Assembly: GCA_001275005.1 (NCBI GenBank) | Contig: JWZX01003280.1 | Span: forward strand, 1-26,792 | From: Chrysochromulina tobinii | Lineage: Eukaryota; Haptophyta; Prymnesiales; Chrysochromulinaceae | Direction: 5' to 3' | DNA: 26,792 bases | Shown: one piece after another, positions 16,701 to 25,740 of the stretch | How positions within the stretch are numbered: the first letter of the stretch is position 1 | How the letters are laid out: every line of letters begins with the position of its first letter | The notes under the pieces: generated by a model | Told to the model about the DNA's origin: nothing | What the model saw: the letters and a program-made list of their open reading frames with translations, nothing else | Databases searched by the model: none | Position numbers and translations under genes: made by a program

Positions 16701-18302
16701 CTAACGCCGCGGAGGTGGCGTTGGCTTGATGGTGGCCCCACTTGCGGACGCTCCACTGGCCGCATCGACATGGCGTGCCCCCCATGGGGCCATCGTCACA
16801 AATTCCTCGGAGGCTGTCGGATGGATCGCGACGACATTGTCAAAGTCTGCCTTTGTGGCTCCCATCTTGAGCGCTAACGCGAAGCCCTGCAGCATCTCGT
16901 CAGCAAAGACACCGATGACGTGCAGCCCGACGACGCGCTCCTCGTCACCCACGCACACGAGCTTCATCGCCATCGGCTTCTTCGCGTGCTCGTCGGACAG
17001 CGCGTAATGCATCGGCTTGAAGCGGCTCGTGTACGCGCGCACATTGCTCTCGCCATACTCCTTTCTGGCCTGCGGCTCTGTCAGCCCGACCGTCCCAATT
17101 GGTGGGTGCGAGAAGACGACGGTGGGGATGTTCTTGTACTCGATCCGCGCTTCGGCCAGCCCGCCAAACAGTCGATCGGCGAGCCGGCGCCCGGCCGCGA
17201 TCGCCACCGGCGTGAGCTCGAAGCCAATGTTTGTAGTCGCCGCGTCGCCCAGGCAGTAGATGCCGTCGACGCCCGTCCACTGGAAGTCATCCACGCGCAC
17301 GCGGCCGGCTTCGTCGACGGTCACGCCTGTGCAGCCGAGGTTGAGCGCCGCCGTCGCAGGATGCCGGCCGACTGCGAACATGACGCAATCGAAGCCGCTC
17401 AGCACCTCGCCTGACCCAAGTGTTGCGTCGATCGTCCCGTCCGCACTGCGCTTGAGCGCCGCCACTTCGGTGCTATTGGTTCTGAGCGCCACGCCGCTGC
17501 GGACGAGCTCGTCGTTGAGTACCTCGGTGATGAGCGGGTCGAAGCCGCGGCGCAGCACGCCGTTACCGCGGCATAGGATGGTCGTGTCACAACCGATGGC
17601 GTTCAGGATTCCCGCGAGCTCCACGCCAATGTACCCCGAACCGACGACGAGAGCCTTCTGAGGCTGCTCCTTGAGCTCAAAGAAGCCGTTGGACGAGATA
17701 GATAGGTCGGCACCCGGGATCTCTGGCATGGTCGGGGCGCCACCCACCGCGATCAGCACGTGATCTGCCGTCAGCCTCCGGCCAGCAGAAGCCACCTCGA
17801 CCTCGCGCGGGCCGACGAAGCGCGCGACACCGACCACGCGCTCGACGCCGGACGAGTCGAGATTCCGCGCGTAGATGCCATTGAGCCGCTCAACGTACTT
17901 ATCACGCGCCTTGACGAGTGCCGGCCAATTGAGCCGCGGTGGCGCAACATGCTCGATGCCGTAGCCCACCGACTCCTCGGCAGACTCGAGGAAGGAGGCT
18001 GCGGTGAACATGAGCTTCTTGGGCACGCAACCAACGTTCACGCACGTGCCGCCGTAGCCGGCGCCGACGCGTTCGCCGCCCTCGGCCCACTCGGGCCCGC
18101 GCTCCACGAGTACGACGCGCTTTCCATACATGGCCGCGCGCCGTGCAGAGGCCACGCCACCGCTGCCTGCGCCGATGACAAGGTAGTCGTAGTGGTCGCT
18201 ACCGGTCTGCGTAGAGAGCGCGGCCGCACCCAACCTCGTTGCCGCGGCTAGCGAGGCCGAGGCAGCTACCACGAACGAGCGGCGCAGGAGGACGTGAGGC
18301 AT
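16701..18302 (-). CDS. GSR: Glutathione reductase (NADPH), organelle-targeted
   Basis: 533-aa flavoprotein disulfide reductase that uses NADPH to regenerate GSH from GSSG. FAD binding: GAGSGG at 44-49. Redox disulfide: C87 and C92 in [13 protein letters not shown], the bacterial/animal form rather than the plant CVIRGC form. NADPH binding: GSGYIG at 221-226, with R245 and R251 matching the two arginines that give glutathione reductase its NADPH preference. The second FAD motif is [16 protein letters not shown]. The dimer-partner catalytic pair is H494 and E499 in HPTASEE. Residues 1-35 are Arg/Ala/Ser-rich with a hydrophobic core, consistent with a mitochondrial or plastid transit peptide. 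The C-terminus carries about 27 extra Ala/Ser/Pro residues beyond the usual end. Thioredoxin, trypanothione and mercuric reductases are less likely: no extra cysteine pair is seen. Confidence 0.95.
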   Translation of the reverse strand: MPHVLLRRSFVVAASASLAAATRLGAAALSTQTGSDHYDYLVIGAGSGGVASARRAAMYGKRVVLVERGPEWAEGGERVGAGYGGTCVNVGCVPKKLMFTAASFLESAEESVGYGIEHVAPPRLNWPALVKARDKYVERLNGIYARNLDSSGVERVVGVARFVGPREVEVASAGRRLTADHVLIAVGGAPTMPEIPGADLSISSNGFFELKEQPQKALVVGSGYIGVELAGILNAIGCDTTILCRGNGVLRRGFDPLITEVLNDELVRSGVALRTNSTEVAALKRSADGTIDATLGSGEVLSGFDCVMFAVGRHPATAALNLGCTGVTVDEAGRVRVDDFQWTGVDGIYCLGDAATTNIGFELTPVAIAAGRRLADRLFGGLAEARIEYKNIPTVVFSHPPIGTVGLTEPQARKEYGESNVRAYTSRFKPMHYALSDEHAKKPMAMKLVCVGDEERVVGLHVIGVFADEMLQGFALALKMGATKADFDNVVAIHPTASEEFVTMAPWGARHVDAASGASASGATIKPTPPPRR

Positions 18303-18672
18303 CCGGTCCGCGAGCGTGACGAGAGACGGCTTTCGCTTTGCGACGCTCGTGTGGATCCTCGTGTGCTTGTTTTCTCACCGCTCCCCCTCCTTTCTCATTG
18401 TGAATGGGGGCTCGCGCCGAGCGTGCGAGCGGCGCCCGCGCCGGGCCGACTCCCCGTGGGGAAAACGGGGAGGAGTTTTGATACCGTGAGCTCCCTACCT
18501 CAAGTCAAGTCAAGTCAAGACAAGTCAAGTCAAGTCAAAAGTCAAGTCAAGTGACAAGTCAAGCTGTTCCTAGACACCGCTAGCTGTGGAACACCGTTGG
18601 GAGTCTTACTTATAAACTGCGGCCCACAATCAGATGAAGAGATGTCTGAGAGTCGTCACGTCAGTGGCATGG
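18303..18672. other. Spacer between glutathione reductase and TRM5, with pentamer repeat
   Basis: Upstream of the glutathione reductase start and downstream of the TRM5 stop (both minus strand), so it should hold one promoter and one 3' UTR. The main feature is the CAAGT microsatellite at about 18501-18564. No convincing gene is seen. Confidence 0.4.
18501..18564. repeat. CAAGT pentanucleotide microsatellite
   Basis: About a dozen copies of CAAGT run through this stretch with a few single-base interruptions (CAAGA, AAAAGT, GTGACAAGT). It is about 200 bp upstream of the glutathione reductase ATG, so length changes could affect that promoter. Confidence 0.9.
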
Positions 18673-20154
18673 TCAGTGGCCATCCCAGCGATCGGCATCG
18701 ACACCCTGATCGACACTGTCGACCCGTCTTTTCTTCTGACCTCGCGAGCCAATGGAGTCGGGCTCGGCTGCTGCCACCGCCACGCTCGCACTCGGCTCGG
18801 CTCGCTGCGCTCGCTGCGCCGCGGCCGCCTCCGCACTGCCTGCCCAGCCGGCCTCGGGCACCGTGAACTCGAGGCACATCATAAGCTTGTGAGGGGACAC
18901 ATCACGTACCACGTGCGCCGTCGCGTCGGGCAGCGTGCAGCCCATGAGGCGCTCAGCCGTGGCGATCACGTCGGCACGTGGGTCATCCGCTTTCGAGAAG
19001 CAGTAGCAATGCACTCGGGGCAGCGGCGCGGTCCATCTCGTTCGGTCAAACGCGCCCACGAACACATCGAGGAAGGTGAGCGCGGACGCTGGCAGATTCA
19101 TGAGCACGTGCGAGAAGCAGCCGAAGGAGAGCGGCGCGCTCGCCGCCGCCGCTGCCGTTGCCGTTGCTGTTGCCGCCGTCACCTCGCCTTCGGCCTCTCC
19201 GGTGGGCGCCGGAGCGAGCAGCGCGAGCACGAAAGCGCGACCGTCGAGGTTGTAAGTGCGCACGCGCGCACCGACCTTGTTGATCTCCACGTTACGCACG
19301 AGGAACTGGTGCGAGGCTGGGTTGAGGTCGTTGGCGTACACGGACGCGCCGCGCAGTGCCGCGGGCACTGCAAACGGGCCGATGCCCGCGAACGCATCCG
19401 CCACCACGGCGCTCGGACCGAGCTGCTCGACGATACGTTTGTGCTCGGTCTCAAGACGCGAGTTCCAGTAGACCTCGCGGTAGTCGAGCTCGAAGCGCGC
19501 GCCATTCTCGCGCACGCTCGTGAGCAAATTGGACTCGCCCGCGAGCACCTCCATCGGGAAGACGCGGAAGCGCCACGCCTTCTCATCGCTTGCCGTGCGC
19601 TGGTCGGCGGCGGTGCCGTCGCGCGAGAGGCTCTCGACCTTGTTGACCACCGAGCGCAGCCGCGGCGAATTCTTCTCGAGGAGGACCTGGCCGATGAGCC
19701 GCTTGTACGGCAGGTGTTCGGCACGCAGATTCACGTGCGCTATGTGACCAACCTGCTCGAAGGCGCTCGGCACCTCAATGCCTGCCGGCAGCAGCAGCCG
19801 CAGCACCTGCTCCGCGGTGAGGATCTCGTAGCCGAGTCGCAGAGTGTACCGGACGGGCTGCGCGCCCTCGGCGAGCGCAAATTCACGCACTTCTACCGGC
19901 AGCTCGGCGAGCTCCAGTCCGCGCACGGCCTCGGAGAGCAGAAGCAGCCGTGTCGCACCGCTGCCCTCGGCGGCTTCGGGGTCCGCGATGATTGGCCGTA
20001 CCTTTGGCCTAGTGAAGACGTAATCACCAAGGCGCTTGGTGAAGGTGTTGCACTGCCTCGCGGCGATGCGCAGCGCGACTAGCTCGAGCGACACCTCGAA
20101 TTGCGATTTCCACGAGCATTCCATCGCCGTCGACGTGGTCGCGGGAGTCGACAT
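18673..20154 (-). CDS. TRM5: tRNA (guanine-37-N1)-methyltransferase Trm5
   Basis: 493-aa class I SAM methyltransferase that makes m1G37 next to the anticodon and so prevents +1 frameshifting. The frame opens a few codons earlier with GTG, but the first ATG is at 20154. Residues about 130-190 match the Trm5 D2 region (HVNLRAEHLPYKRLIGQVLLEK). The SAM-binding motif is DAFAGIGPF at 253-261, the acidic loop is NDLNP at 275-279, and the catalytic NLP motif is at 353-355 (LMNLPASA). The conserved WNSRLETEH string at 230-238 supplies the family's Arg/Glu residues. An Ala/Thr-rich insertion (about 324-340) interrupts the catalytic domain. The tail is Ala-rich and ends with a KKRR nuclear-localisation-like cluster, so nuclear action is possible; Trm5 also works in mitochondria in other eukaryotes. 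Confidence 0.93.
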   Translation of the reverse strand: MSTPATTSTAMECSWKSQFEVSLELVALRIAARQCNTFTKRLGDYVFTRPKVRPIIADPEAAEGSGATRLLLLSEAVRGLELAELPVEVREFALAEGAQPVRYTLRLGYEILTAEQVLRLLLPAGIEVPSAFEQVGHIAHVNLRAEHLPYKRLIGQVLLEKNSPRLRSVVNKVESLSRDGTAADQRTASDEKAWRFRVFPMEVLAGESNLLTSVRENGARFELDYREVYWNSRLETEHKRIVEQLGPSAVVADAFAGIGPFAVPAALRGASVYANDLNPASHQFLVRNVEINKVGARVRTYNLDGRAFVLALLAPAPTGEAEGEVTAATATATAAAAASAPLSFGCFSHVLMNLPASALTFLDVFVGAFDRTRWTAPLPRVHCYCFSKADDPRADVIATAERLMGCTLPDATAHVVRDVSPHKLMMCLEFTVPEAGWAGSAEAAAAQRAQRAEPSASVAVAAAEPDSIGSRGQKKRRVDSVDQGVDADRWDGH

Positions 20155-20470
20155 GAAATCGACGTTCACAGACTGCGTTCACAGGTCAAGAGAGAAAAGA
20201 GAGAATCGAGATCAAGGACACCGGCCGCTGTACACAAAAACACGGTATATGTAATCCAAGGACATGAATTCCTCCTCCTTTCCAAGTTCAAGTTAATGAC
20301 AATCAGCTAGGCAAATATGGCTCCCCGCCCCCGCACTCACCACCGTCTCAAAGGAAGGCTCCGGCCCAGGTTCAAGTGATTAATCAGCCATCCCGGCAAG
20401 AAGAACGAGCGCCGGTCCCTGGGAGACAATTCGTGGATGGCGCAGACGAGAATTCCACATCTCCATAAAC
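20155..20470. other. Spacer upstream of TRM5 and downstream of the M16 protease
   Basis: Both flanking genes read leftwards, so this 316-bp stretch holds the TRM5 promoter and the protease 3' UTR. It is AT-richer than the coding regions on either side, with no gene, repeat or structured RNA that I can support. Confidence 0.4.
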
Positions 20471-23400
20471 TCAGCCATGCCTTGCAAACGTCGGCTGGGC
20501 CTGGCGCCACGCCTCCACGTCCTCGATAGGTGCCGCGCCCGTGCCGTCGTCCTCATCGAGTGCGTGCACGTGCGGGTTGCCGAAGATGTGCACGCTCAGT
20601 TTGGGCAGTGGAGAGTCCTCGCGCCCAATCTCGTCCGCGAGCTCCGCGACCTCCGCCTGCGTCACGAGCCCCACGAGCCCTGCGAGCCGCGCCTTTGCAT
20701 CCCACTCAAGGTGCTCCTCGTCGATGGGCGCCCAATGATGATAGAAGGCCTCAGCGAGCGTGCGTTGCGGCTCGAGTAGCCGCGTCACCAACGCCTGGCG
20801 CGACGTGTCGAACTCGGCTGCTGTGAGGGCACGGACCACCTGTGGGAAGCCGCGCATGTAGGCGTCGACAGCCCGCTGGACGGCGGGTGGCGCATAACTC
20901 TTGGAGAGCACCTGCACCACGAGCCCGTGCACCTCATCACGCCCGACGTGCTGGTCGAACGCACTGCTCGCCACCACGTAGCCGAGCTGCTGCTTGGTGC
21001 GCAGCGCGTCGAAGAGGGGCTGCTTGAGCAGCCGGAGCAGCAGCGTGAGCTGCGCGTGCCGCGCGCTTCCCCGCAGCTGCCCCAGCTGAACGTAGTGCAC
21101 CACCGCCGAGTTGTTCTCCTCCTTGGACTGGGGCGGCAGCCGCAGCCGCCAGCGCGAACCCGCGCCCAGCGTCGCGACCGGCGTGAAGACCCATTCGTCA
21201 CGCGGGAGCGGCGCGGCGCCCGTGGCGTGGATGGCGCGCTCGATATCGTCTGCGAGATGCGCGGCGCGCGCCTCGTCAAGATTGCCAAAGGTGAGAGCGC
21301 GCGTGGCAAGCTTGGTGCCGACGGTCTGTTCATGAACGCGGCGCAGCTCCTCGAGGCCCATGCTCTCCAGGGTGGCGAGCGACTCCTCGACTGGCCGACG
21401 GCGCGGTCGGAGCAGCAGCCCGAGGAAGTAGTACGCGAGCTCATCGGCGCGCCGCTTCGAATGCGAGCGCAGCTGGCGCGTCTGCAGCTCGCGCTTCGCC
21501 TCGAAGAGACGGGCAGTCTCCGTGGGATCCCATCGCAGCAGCTCACGCAGCAGGGTGCTCACGAGCGCGGGCAACCTCTCGGAGAAGCCATGAGCCGACA
21601 GGGTGAGTGCGCGCGGGCCGTGGCCAAAGGACCAGCGCAGCCCTGCCAGGTATGCGGGGTACAGCGCCACCGCCAGCCGCTGCTCGAGGATTGCAAGCAG
21701 CAGGTCCATATGCACTGAGTGCAGCAGCCCGGTCGTGATGCAGAGCGAGACGACGACGTGCGCCTTAGGCTTGCCAAAACTGAGCTCCGTCTGGTGCCAG
21801 TGGACGATCCGAGACTCCTCAGCACGTTGCAGCTGGCGCGGTGGCGCCGGCACGAGTGGTGGCACGCCCGGCGACGCAGTTGACAGCGCATCTACCATGC
21901 GAAAATCGCTCGTCAGGAAGGGGTTCGGCTCAGGCAGGTGCATCAGCGGCCCAGCACTCGTGGCGCCCGTCGCGTCGGTGACCGTGAACTGTCCCTCGGA
22001 CGCATGCCGGAGTGCCTCGAGAAGCTCGCTCGGCACAGCGCGCCTCTCGTACGGGATCTGATAGTATGTCTCGAGAAAGAGCTCGTCGAAGCTCGGAGTG
22101 TCCCTGGTGGGCGGACCGGCGCCCACAGGCACTCCTACGCTGACCGAGTCGCCCTCGTCCTCGTCCTCGTCCTCCTCCATCGTAGCGGCGAGCCCCGCCT
22201 TGAACGCCGTGCTCTCGCGCACGACCATGCAGTTGGCGGGCACCACGTACGTCCCGAGCGCCTCCCGCACCGCCGCCGCCGGGAAGGTCTCCCCGTCGAG
22301 CACTCGCCCTCCCGTGAGCACATGCCGGCCGCCGTACGTGTACAACCGGCGCGCCCAATCGGCCGTTTCTGAGAATGCGTCGCCACGCTCCGCATACACA
22401 AAGCCGAGGCGAGCCTCATGGCAGAGCTCACGCCACACGCGGCATGCGTCGGCCTCGTCCGCGCGCCGCAGCACGCCCACCGCCGCGTACACGAGTGCAA
22501 GGACCGACCGCAGCTGCGCCTCCCCCTCCGTTGTCAAACTCACCTTGACTAGCAGCATGTAGATGTCGGCGTCATCAATGTACGAGCCGGCGCTCACGTG
22601 CGTCGCAAGGCCGAGGCGCTGCAGGGCCGCAAAGAGCGAGCCCTCGCCCTCGTGCCCGAGCACGTAGCTCAGGTAGCGTGCTGCGGGCGAGCACGGGTGA
22701 CGGTGCTGCGAGGCGCTAGGGGGCATAGGCCACATGAGACTCACACACCGACGCTCGGTGATCGGCGCGATTCGAAGCTCGAAGGGCCACAGGCCCGCGT
22801 CGGCCCACGGGTGCGCAACACCCACCTCGGCGCTCGCGGCCAGGTCGGCCGCCTCGTTGACGAGGGTCGCCGCCGCTCTCGCTGCTCTCGCCTCCTCGGG
22901 TTCTGGAGCCGCCGCCGCGCCGCCCGCGAGCACACCGCCGCCACTGTCCATCACGGTCGGCAGGATGGCGCCGCCGTCGGGCGAAAAAGCGGGCCCAAAG
23001 ATCCGACGCGCGAGCGCCTCGAGCTCGTCGAGCGAGGCGGCGGACACGAGGGCAAGGCTCATGTGGTCGAGTCGGTAGAAGCGCTCGCGATAGGCCAGCA
23101 GTGCAGGCCGCACTGCCACGCCCGCGGCCGCCGCGGCCGCCGGGCCGAGGGTATCCTTGTTGCCGGTGCCAAACTTGGCCCACGTGTGCGTGCCCACGCG
23201 CTTGTCGGGCACCGTGTGCTGCACCACCATGCGCTTGCGCCGATCGTCGTTGATGCGGTTCCTCGCGTCCTCGGCCGTCACCGCGTTCAGCTCGCGTTCG
23301 GCCGCGCCCTCGTCGAGCAGCGGCTCGCCGACGAAGAATTGGGCAAAGATGTCGAGCACGTCCTCGAGGCCCGCCGCGTCCACTTCGAAGTGGTAAACCG

Positions 23401-23824
23401 TCTTCTCAGGCGCCGTCGACGCGTTGCACCGTCCGTTGTGCAGCGCGACCACCTTCTTGTAGTGCGACTCGGATGGATACTTTTTGGATCCCAGGAAGAG
23501 CATGTGCTCGAGGTAGTGGGCGAGGCCCACGAGCTCTATGGGAGCGGTGCGTGCGCCCGCACCCTCGACGCACATGGCGGCCGCCGCGCGCTGCTCCGCC
23601 CGTGCGTCCGAGCAGAGGAGTATCGAGATGCCGCTGTTGGGCAGCGTGATGTGCCGGTAGCGACGCTCATCCTCGACGCTGCGCTCCACGCCATCGGCGA
23701 AGACCACCTGCTGTGGCTGGCGCTGCTCGGCAGCCGCTTCTAGCAGTCGAACGCGGCGGCGGCGGTAGAGCACATAGAGCGCAGCGGCCACGCCAAGCAC
23801 AGACGCGGCGGCGCGAAATTGCAT
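20471..23824 (-). CDS. IDE: M16A metalloprotease, insulysin (IDE)-like, N-terminally anchored
   Basis: 1117-aa zinc protease of the insulysin/nardilysin/pitrilysin family, which degrades small peptides inside a closed chamber. The frame continues upstream of the ATG at 23824 through a TTG, but the ATG is followed at once by a hydrophobic segment, so I chose it. Residues about 4-20 form a membrane-spanning or signal-anchor helix followed by RRRR. The inverted zinc motif HxxEH is H103-x2-E106-H107 (HYLEHMLFLGS), with the distal ligand E185 in ERELNAVTAED. The C-terminal inactive half carries the conserved FDALRTKQQLGYVV string. Compared with IDE (about 1020 aa) there are two insertions: an Ala/Glu-rich one near 290-320 and an acidic one (EEDEDEDEGD) in the middle. 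Nardilysin is the alternative because of the acidic run, but in that family it lies nearer the N-terminus. The 5' end faces the next gene divergently. Confidence 0.92.
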   Translation of the reverse strand: MQFRAAASVLGVAAALYVLYRRRRVRLLEAAAEQRQPQQVVFADGVERSVEDERRYRHITLPNSGISILLCSDARAEQRAAAAMCVEGAGARTAPIELVGLAHYLEHMLFLGSKKYPSESHYKKVVALHNGRCNASTAPEKTVYHFEVDAAGLEDVLDIFAQFFVGEPLLDEGAAERELNAVTAEDARNRINDDRRKRMVVQHTVPDKRVGTHTWAKFGTGNKDTLGPAAAAAAGVAVRPALLAYRERFYRLDHMSLALVSAASLDELEALARRIFGPAFSPDGGAILPTVMDSGGGVLAGGAAAAPEPEEARAARAAATLVNEAADLAASAEVGVAHPWADAGLWPFELRIAPITERRCVSLMWPMPPSASQHRHPCSPAARYLSYVLGHEGEGSLFAALQRLGLATHVSAGSYIDDADIYMLLVKVSLTTEGEAQLRSVLALVYAAVGVLRRADEADACRVWRELCHEARLGFVYAERGDAFSETADWARRLYTYGGRHVLTGGRVLDGETFPAAAVREALGTYVVPANCMVVRESTAFKAGLAATMEEDEDEDEGDSVSVGVPVGAGPPTRDTPSFDELFLETYYQIPYERRAVPSELLEALRHASEGQFTVTDATGATSAGPLMHLPEPNPFLTSDFRMVDALSTASPGVPPLVPAPPRQLQRAEESRIVHWHQTELSFGKPKAHVVVSLCITTGLLHSVHMDLLLAILEQRLAVALYPAYLAGLRWSFGHGPRALTLSAHGFSERLPALVSTLLRELLRWDPTETARLFEAKRELQTRQLRSHSKRRADELAYYFLGLLLRPRRRPVEESLATLESMGLEELRRVHEQTVGTKLATRALTFGNLDEARAAHLADDIERAIHATGAAPLPRDEWVFTPVATLGAGSRWRLRLPPQSKEENNSAVVHYVQLGQLRGSARHAQLTLLLRLLKQPLFDALRTKQQLGYVVASSAFDQHVGRDEVHGLVVQVLSKSYAPPAVQRAVDAYMRGFPQVVRALTAAEFDTSRQALVTRLLEPQRTLAEAFYHHWAPIDEEHLEWDAKARLAGLVGLVTQAEVAELADEIGREDSPLPKLSVHIFGNPHVHALDEDDGTGAAPIEDVEAWRQAQPTFARHG

Positions 23825-23979
23825 TAAAAGGCGCTGCAGTGGGCGCCGACAATGGACGTCGTTGTGCTTGGAAACCTGTCGCGGCACCAGCAGCCGCGCC
23901 AAAGAGCTCAGCCTCTGCGAGCCACTGCGGTATAAACGCTCCGGTGACGTGAGTCCGGCGAGCTAGGCGGGTGAGGTGT
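23825..23979. promoter_or_regulatory. Short divergent intergenic region (M16 protease / hypothetical gene)
   Basis: Only about 155 bp separate the two proposed start codons, which face apart, so the two genes probably share a bidirectional promoter. If the downstream gene starts at the later ATG (24091) the interval grows to about 265 bp. No specific element was recognised. Confidence 0.35.
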
Positions 23980-25536
23980 ATGCCGAACGTCGAGCACGAT
24001 TTCAGGTCCATCCCCAAATCATGCGCCGCCGCCACCATCGCGGCCAGCCACCGAGCAGCGCCCGTCATGGACCGGGACAGCCGGCTGGATGAGCGTCCAC
24101 CTTGGCTCGAGGAAGTCTTGTGGGACACCTCGACGCCAGGGTGGCGGGACATCAAGCCGAAATTGCCCCGCGCTGCGCGAGGTCGCGCACCTCGTGAGGC
24201 TGCATCTGGGGAGCATGAGGAAGGCGCGCTGCAGCAGGTTGCCTCGGCCGTGCTGAACGGCATGCACGCACCGCTGCCTGGCCGGCTCAAGCCCGGGCTG
24301 CCCGGGCGCACTTACGATCATACTTACGAGCAGCCCGGCGCGATGAGCCGCACCGAAGCGCCCGCAGAGGACTGGGCTGAACGGAACGCATGGGCGCTCG
24401 GCGGCTCATTCCTCGACGCTGCGGCGGGCCCATGGGCGGAGTATCGGCCGCCGCTGCCGACCTCATTTTGCGAAAATGTGTTTGTACCGCTGCCGCTCTA
24501 TCGCGTCGAGATAGCGAAGCTGCTCAGGCAGAGCCGGGTGGAGAAGGGGAAGACGGAGGAGATGGACGCGGAGACACGCAAAAAAGTGGCTGCGCACCGA
24601 AGCGCTCGGCTCGAGGCCGAGCAGCGCAAGGCAGCGGCAGGCAAGGATCTCCTCTCTAGGCGGCTGATGCAGCGGAGCGTGGCGCTCGAACTTCGTGTGG
24701 CGATGCTCAAGGTCAATGCGGCGAAGAGGCAGCAGCGCAATCAGCTACAAGAGGAGCTGCGATGGCAGCGCTACGCCCACCTCGCTTCGCCTCTCACGTC
24801 GCCGCGCCAGCCACAAACGTCGCCACGCCATCACCGCGCCGCTCCCACCGCCTCGCCACGCCATCACCGCGCCGCTCCCGCCCTCGGTGGCGATGGCGGC
24901 GGGGGCGGGGGCGGGGGCGGGGGCGGAGGTGGCGGCGGCAGCATGGGAGGAAGCGCCCGCGGTGGCGCTGGCGCCGGCGCCAGCGCTGAGCAGCAGCAGC
25001 AGCAGCCCGCGCAGCCAACAGCGGCGGCGGGCGGCGCGTGCTCCGCCTGCTCCGCGGCCAGCAGCAACCCGGCCGAACCACCGAAGAAGGCGGGCCTCGG
25101 CGTGACTGGTGGGCCCGCGGCGCACTCGGAGCTCGGCGCGCAGGCGATCAACGGCCGCGCCGGCCGAGGCCGCGGCGGCGGCCGCGGCGGCGGCCGAGGC
25201 ATTAGCCGCCGTCGCGAGGCAGAGGTGGCGGGCGCTGAGAACCTACACTCGGCTGACACGACAGCTGAACTGGAGAAGGGCAGTGACAGACGCGGCGGCG
25301 TCAGGCGTCTAGCCGGCCTGGACGTTGGAGCCGCGTATCCCGCGTATGGCCCCGCCAATCTCGTGTGGCATCTCACCAACATGGATGAGCCCGTCCTCGA
25401 GCCTCCTGGCCTAGGTGCATTAGACCAGGCGCGCCTGGGCAGTATCGTCGAGCCGCTGCTCTCAGGTGACCTTGGCGTGCTGGCACTCGCCCATCTTGCG
25501 AGCCTGGGGGAGACGATCGAGGCGGACCAGAGGTAG
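23980..25536 (+). CDS. Unrecognised low-complexity protein with Gly tract and RGG-like patch
   Basis: About 518 aa from the ATG at 23980; an internal ATG (MDRDSRLDER) is a plausible alternative start. I do not recognise a family. The first 170 residues contain short Pro/Trp motifs (WLEEVLWDTSTPGW, LPGRLKPGLPGR). Residues about 170-265 are strongly charged and helical (repeated Glu/Lys/Arg/Ala/Gln), likely a coiled coil. Then come two SPRHHRAAP repeats, a poly-Gly stretch, a poly-Gln/Ala stretch, and an Arg/Gly-rich patch (GRGGGRGGGRG) of the kind that often binds RNA. The final 80 residues are again ordered (VWHLTNMDEPVLEPP). The charged helix and RGG-like patch suggest a structural or RNA-binding role, but this is inference only. 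The reading frame is supported by its length and codon bias; part of the low-complexity zone would be open in several frames. Confidence 0.6.
   Translation: MPNVEHDFRSIPKSCAAATIAASHRAAPVMDRDSRLDERPPWLEEVLWDTSTPGWRDIKPKLPRAARGRAPREAASGEHEEGALQQVASAVLNGMHAPLPGRLKPGLPGRTYDHTYEQPGAMSRTEAPAEDWAERNAWALGGSFLDAAAGPWAEYRPPLPTSFCENVFVPLPLYRVEIAKLLRQSRVEKGKTEEMDAETRKKVAAHRSARLEAEQRKAAAGKDLLSRRLMQRSVALELRVAMLKVNAAKRQQRNQLQEELRWQRYAHLASPLTSPRQPQTSPRHHRAAPTASPRHHRAAPALGGDGGGGGGGGGGGGGGGSMGGSARGGAGAGASAEQQQQQPAQPTAAAGGACSACSAASSNPAEPPKKAGLGVTGGPAAHSELGAQAINGRAGRGRGGGRGGGRGISRRREAEVAGAENLHSADTTAELEKGSDRRGGVRRLAGLDVGAAYPAYGPANLVWHLTNMDEPVLEPPGLGALDQARLGSIVEPLLSGDLGVLALAHLASLGETIEADQR
24820..24879 (+). repeat. 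27-bp coding repeat, two copies (SPRHHRAAP)
   Basis: The 27-bp sequence at 24820-24846 is repeated exactly at 24853-24879, with a 6-bp spacer. It encodes the basic peptide SPRHHRAAP twice. A third, diverged copy (SPRQPQT) lies just before it. Confidence 0.85.
24898..24935 (+). repeat. G5-run repeat, candidate G-quadruplex, poly-Gly coding
   Basis: Four runs of five G separated by single C residues occupy 24901-24923 and are extended by GGCGGAGGTGGCGG. In the coding strand this is an almost ideal G-quadruplex sequence, so it could form in the mRNA as well as in DNA. It encodes an uninterrupted glycine tract. Confidence 0.8.
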
Positions 25537-25740
25537 GGCGGCGCGTATTATCTGCTCTAATTATATACATGGTTCGATTAGGAGTGACATATTAGGAGAC
25601 GAGATATTAGGCGAGGTAATGGTATTTGACTACGATTGGAAAATTGACTACGAGTTATGCTACTGGCTACAGCCTATCGACACCAACGACTTACACAACA
25701 TCACAAAAAGATGTATGAAGGTTCCGGTTAGGCGCGGACT
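25537..25740. other. AT-rich convergent 3' spacer
   Basis: Lies between the stop codons of two genes that face each other. From about 25550 the base composition turns sharply AT-rich compared with the rest of the window. It contains a near-tandem ATATTAGGAGACGAG / ATATTAGGCGAGG duplication at about 25588-25616. It should carry both 3' UTRs; no gene is supported. Confidence 0.4.

Noticed and set aside
18634-20082. 482-codon frame antisense to TRM5
   Set aside because: The opposite strand encodes an unmistakable Trm5 with all motifs; the antisense product is an Arg/His/Glu-rich shadow.
22598-23743. 381-codon frame antisense to the M16 protease
   Set aside because: Same reason: it covers the zinc-motif region of a clear protease and shows no domain of its own.
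241-25536. A functional cluster for protein quality control (J protein, SEL1L, Skp1/F-box, M16 protease)
   Set aside because: The genes lie on both strands, are interspersed with unrelated metabolic genes, and nuclear genes of eukaryotes are rarely clustered by function; chance is the simpler reading.
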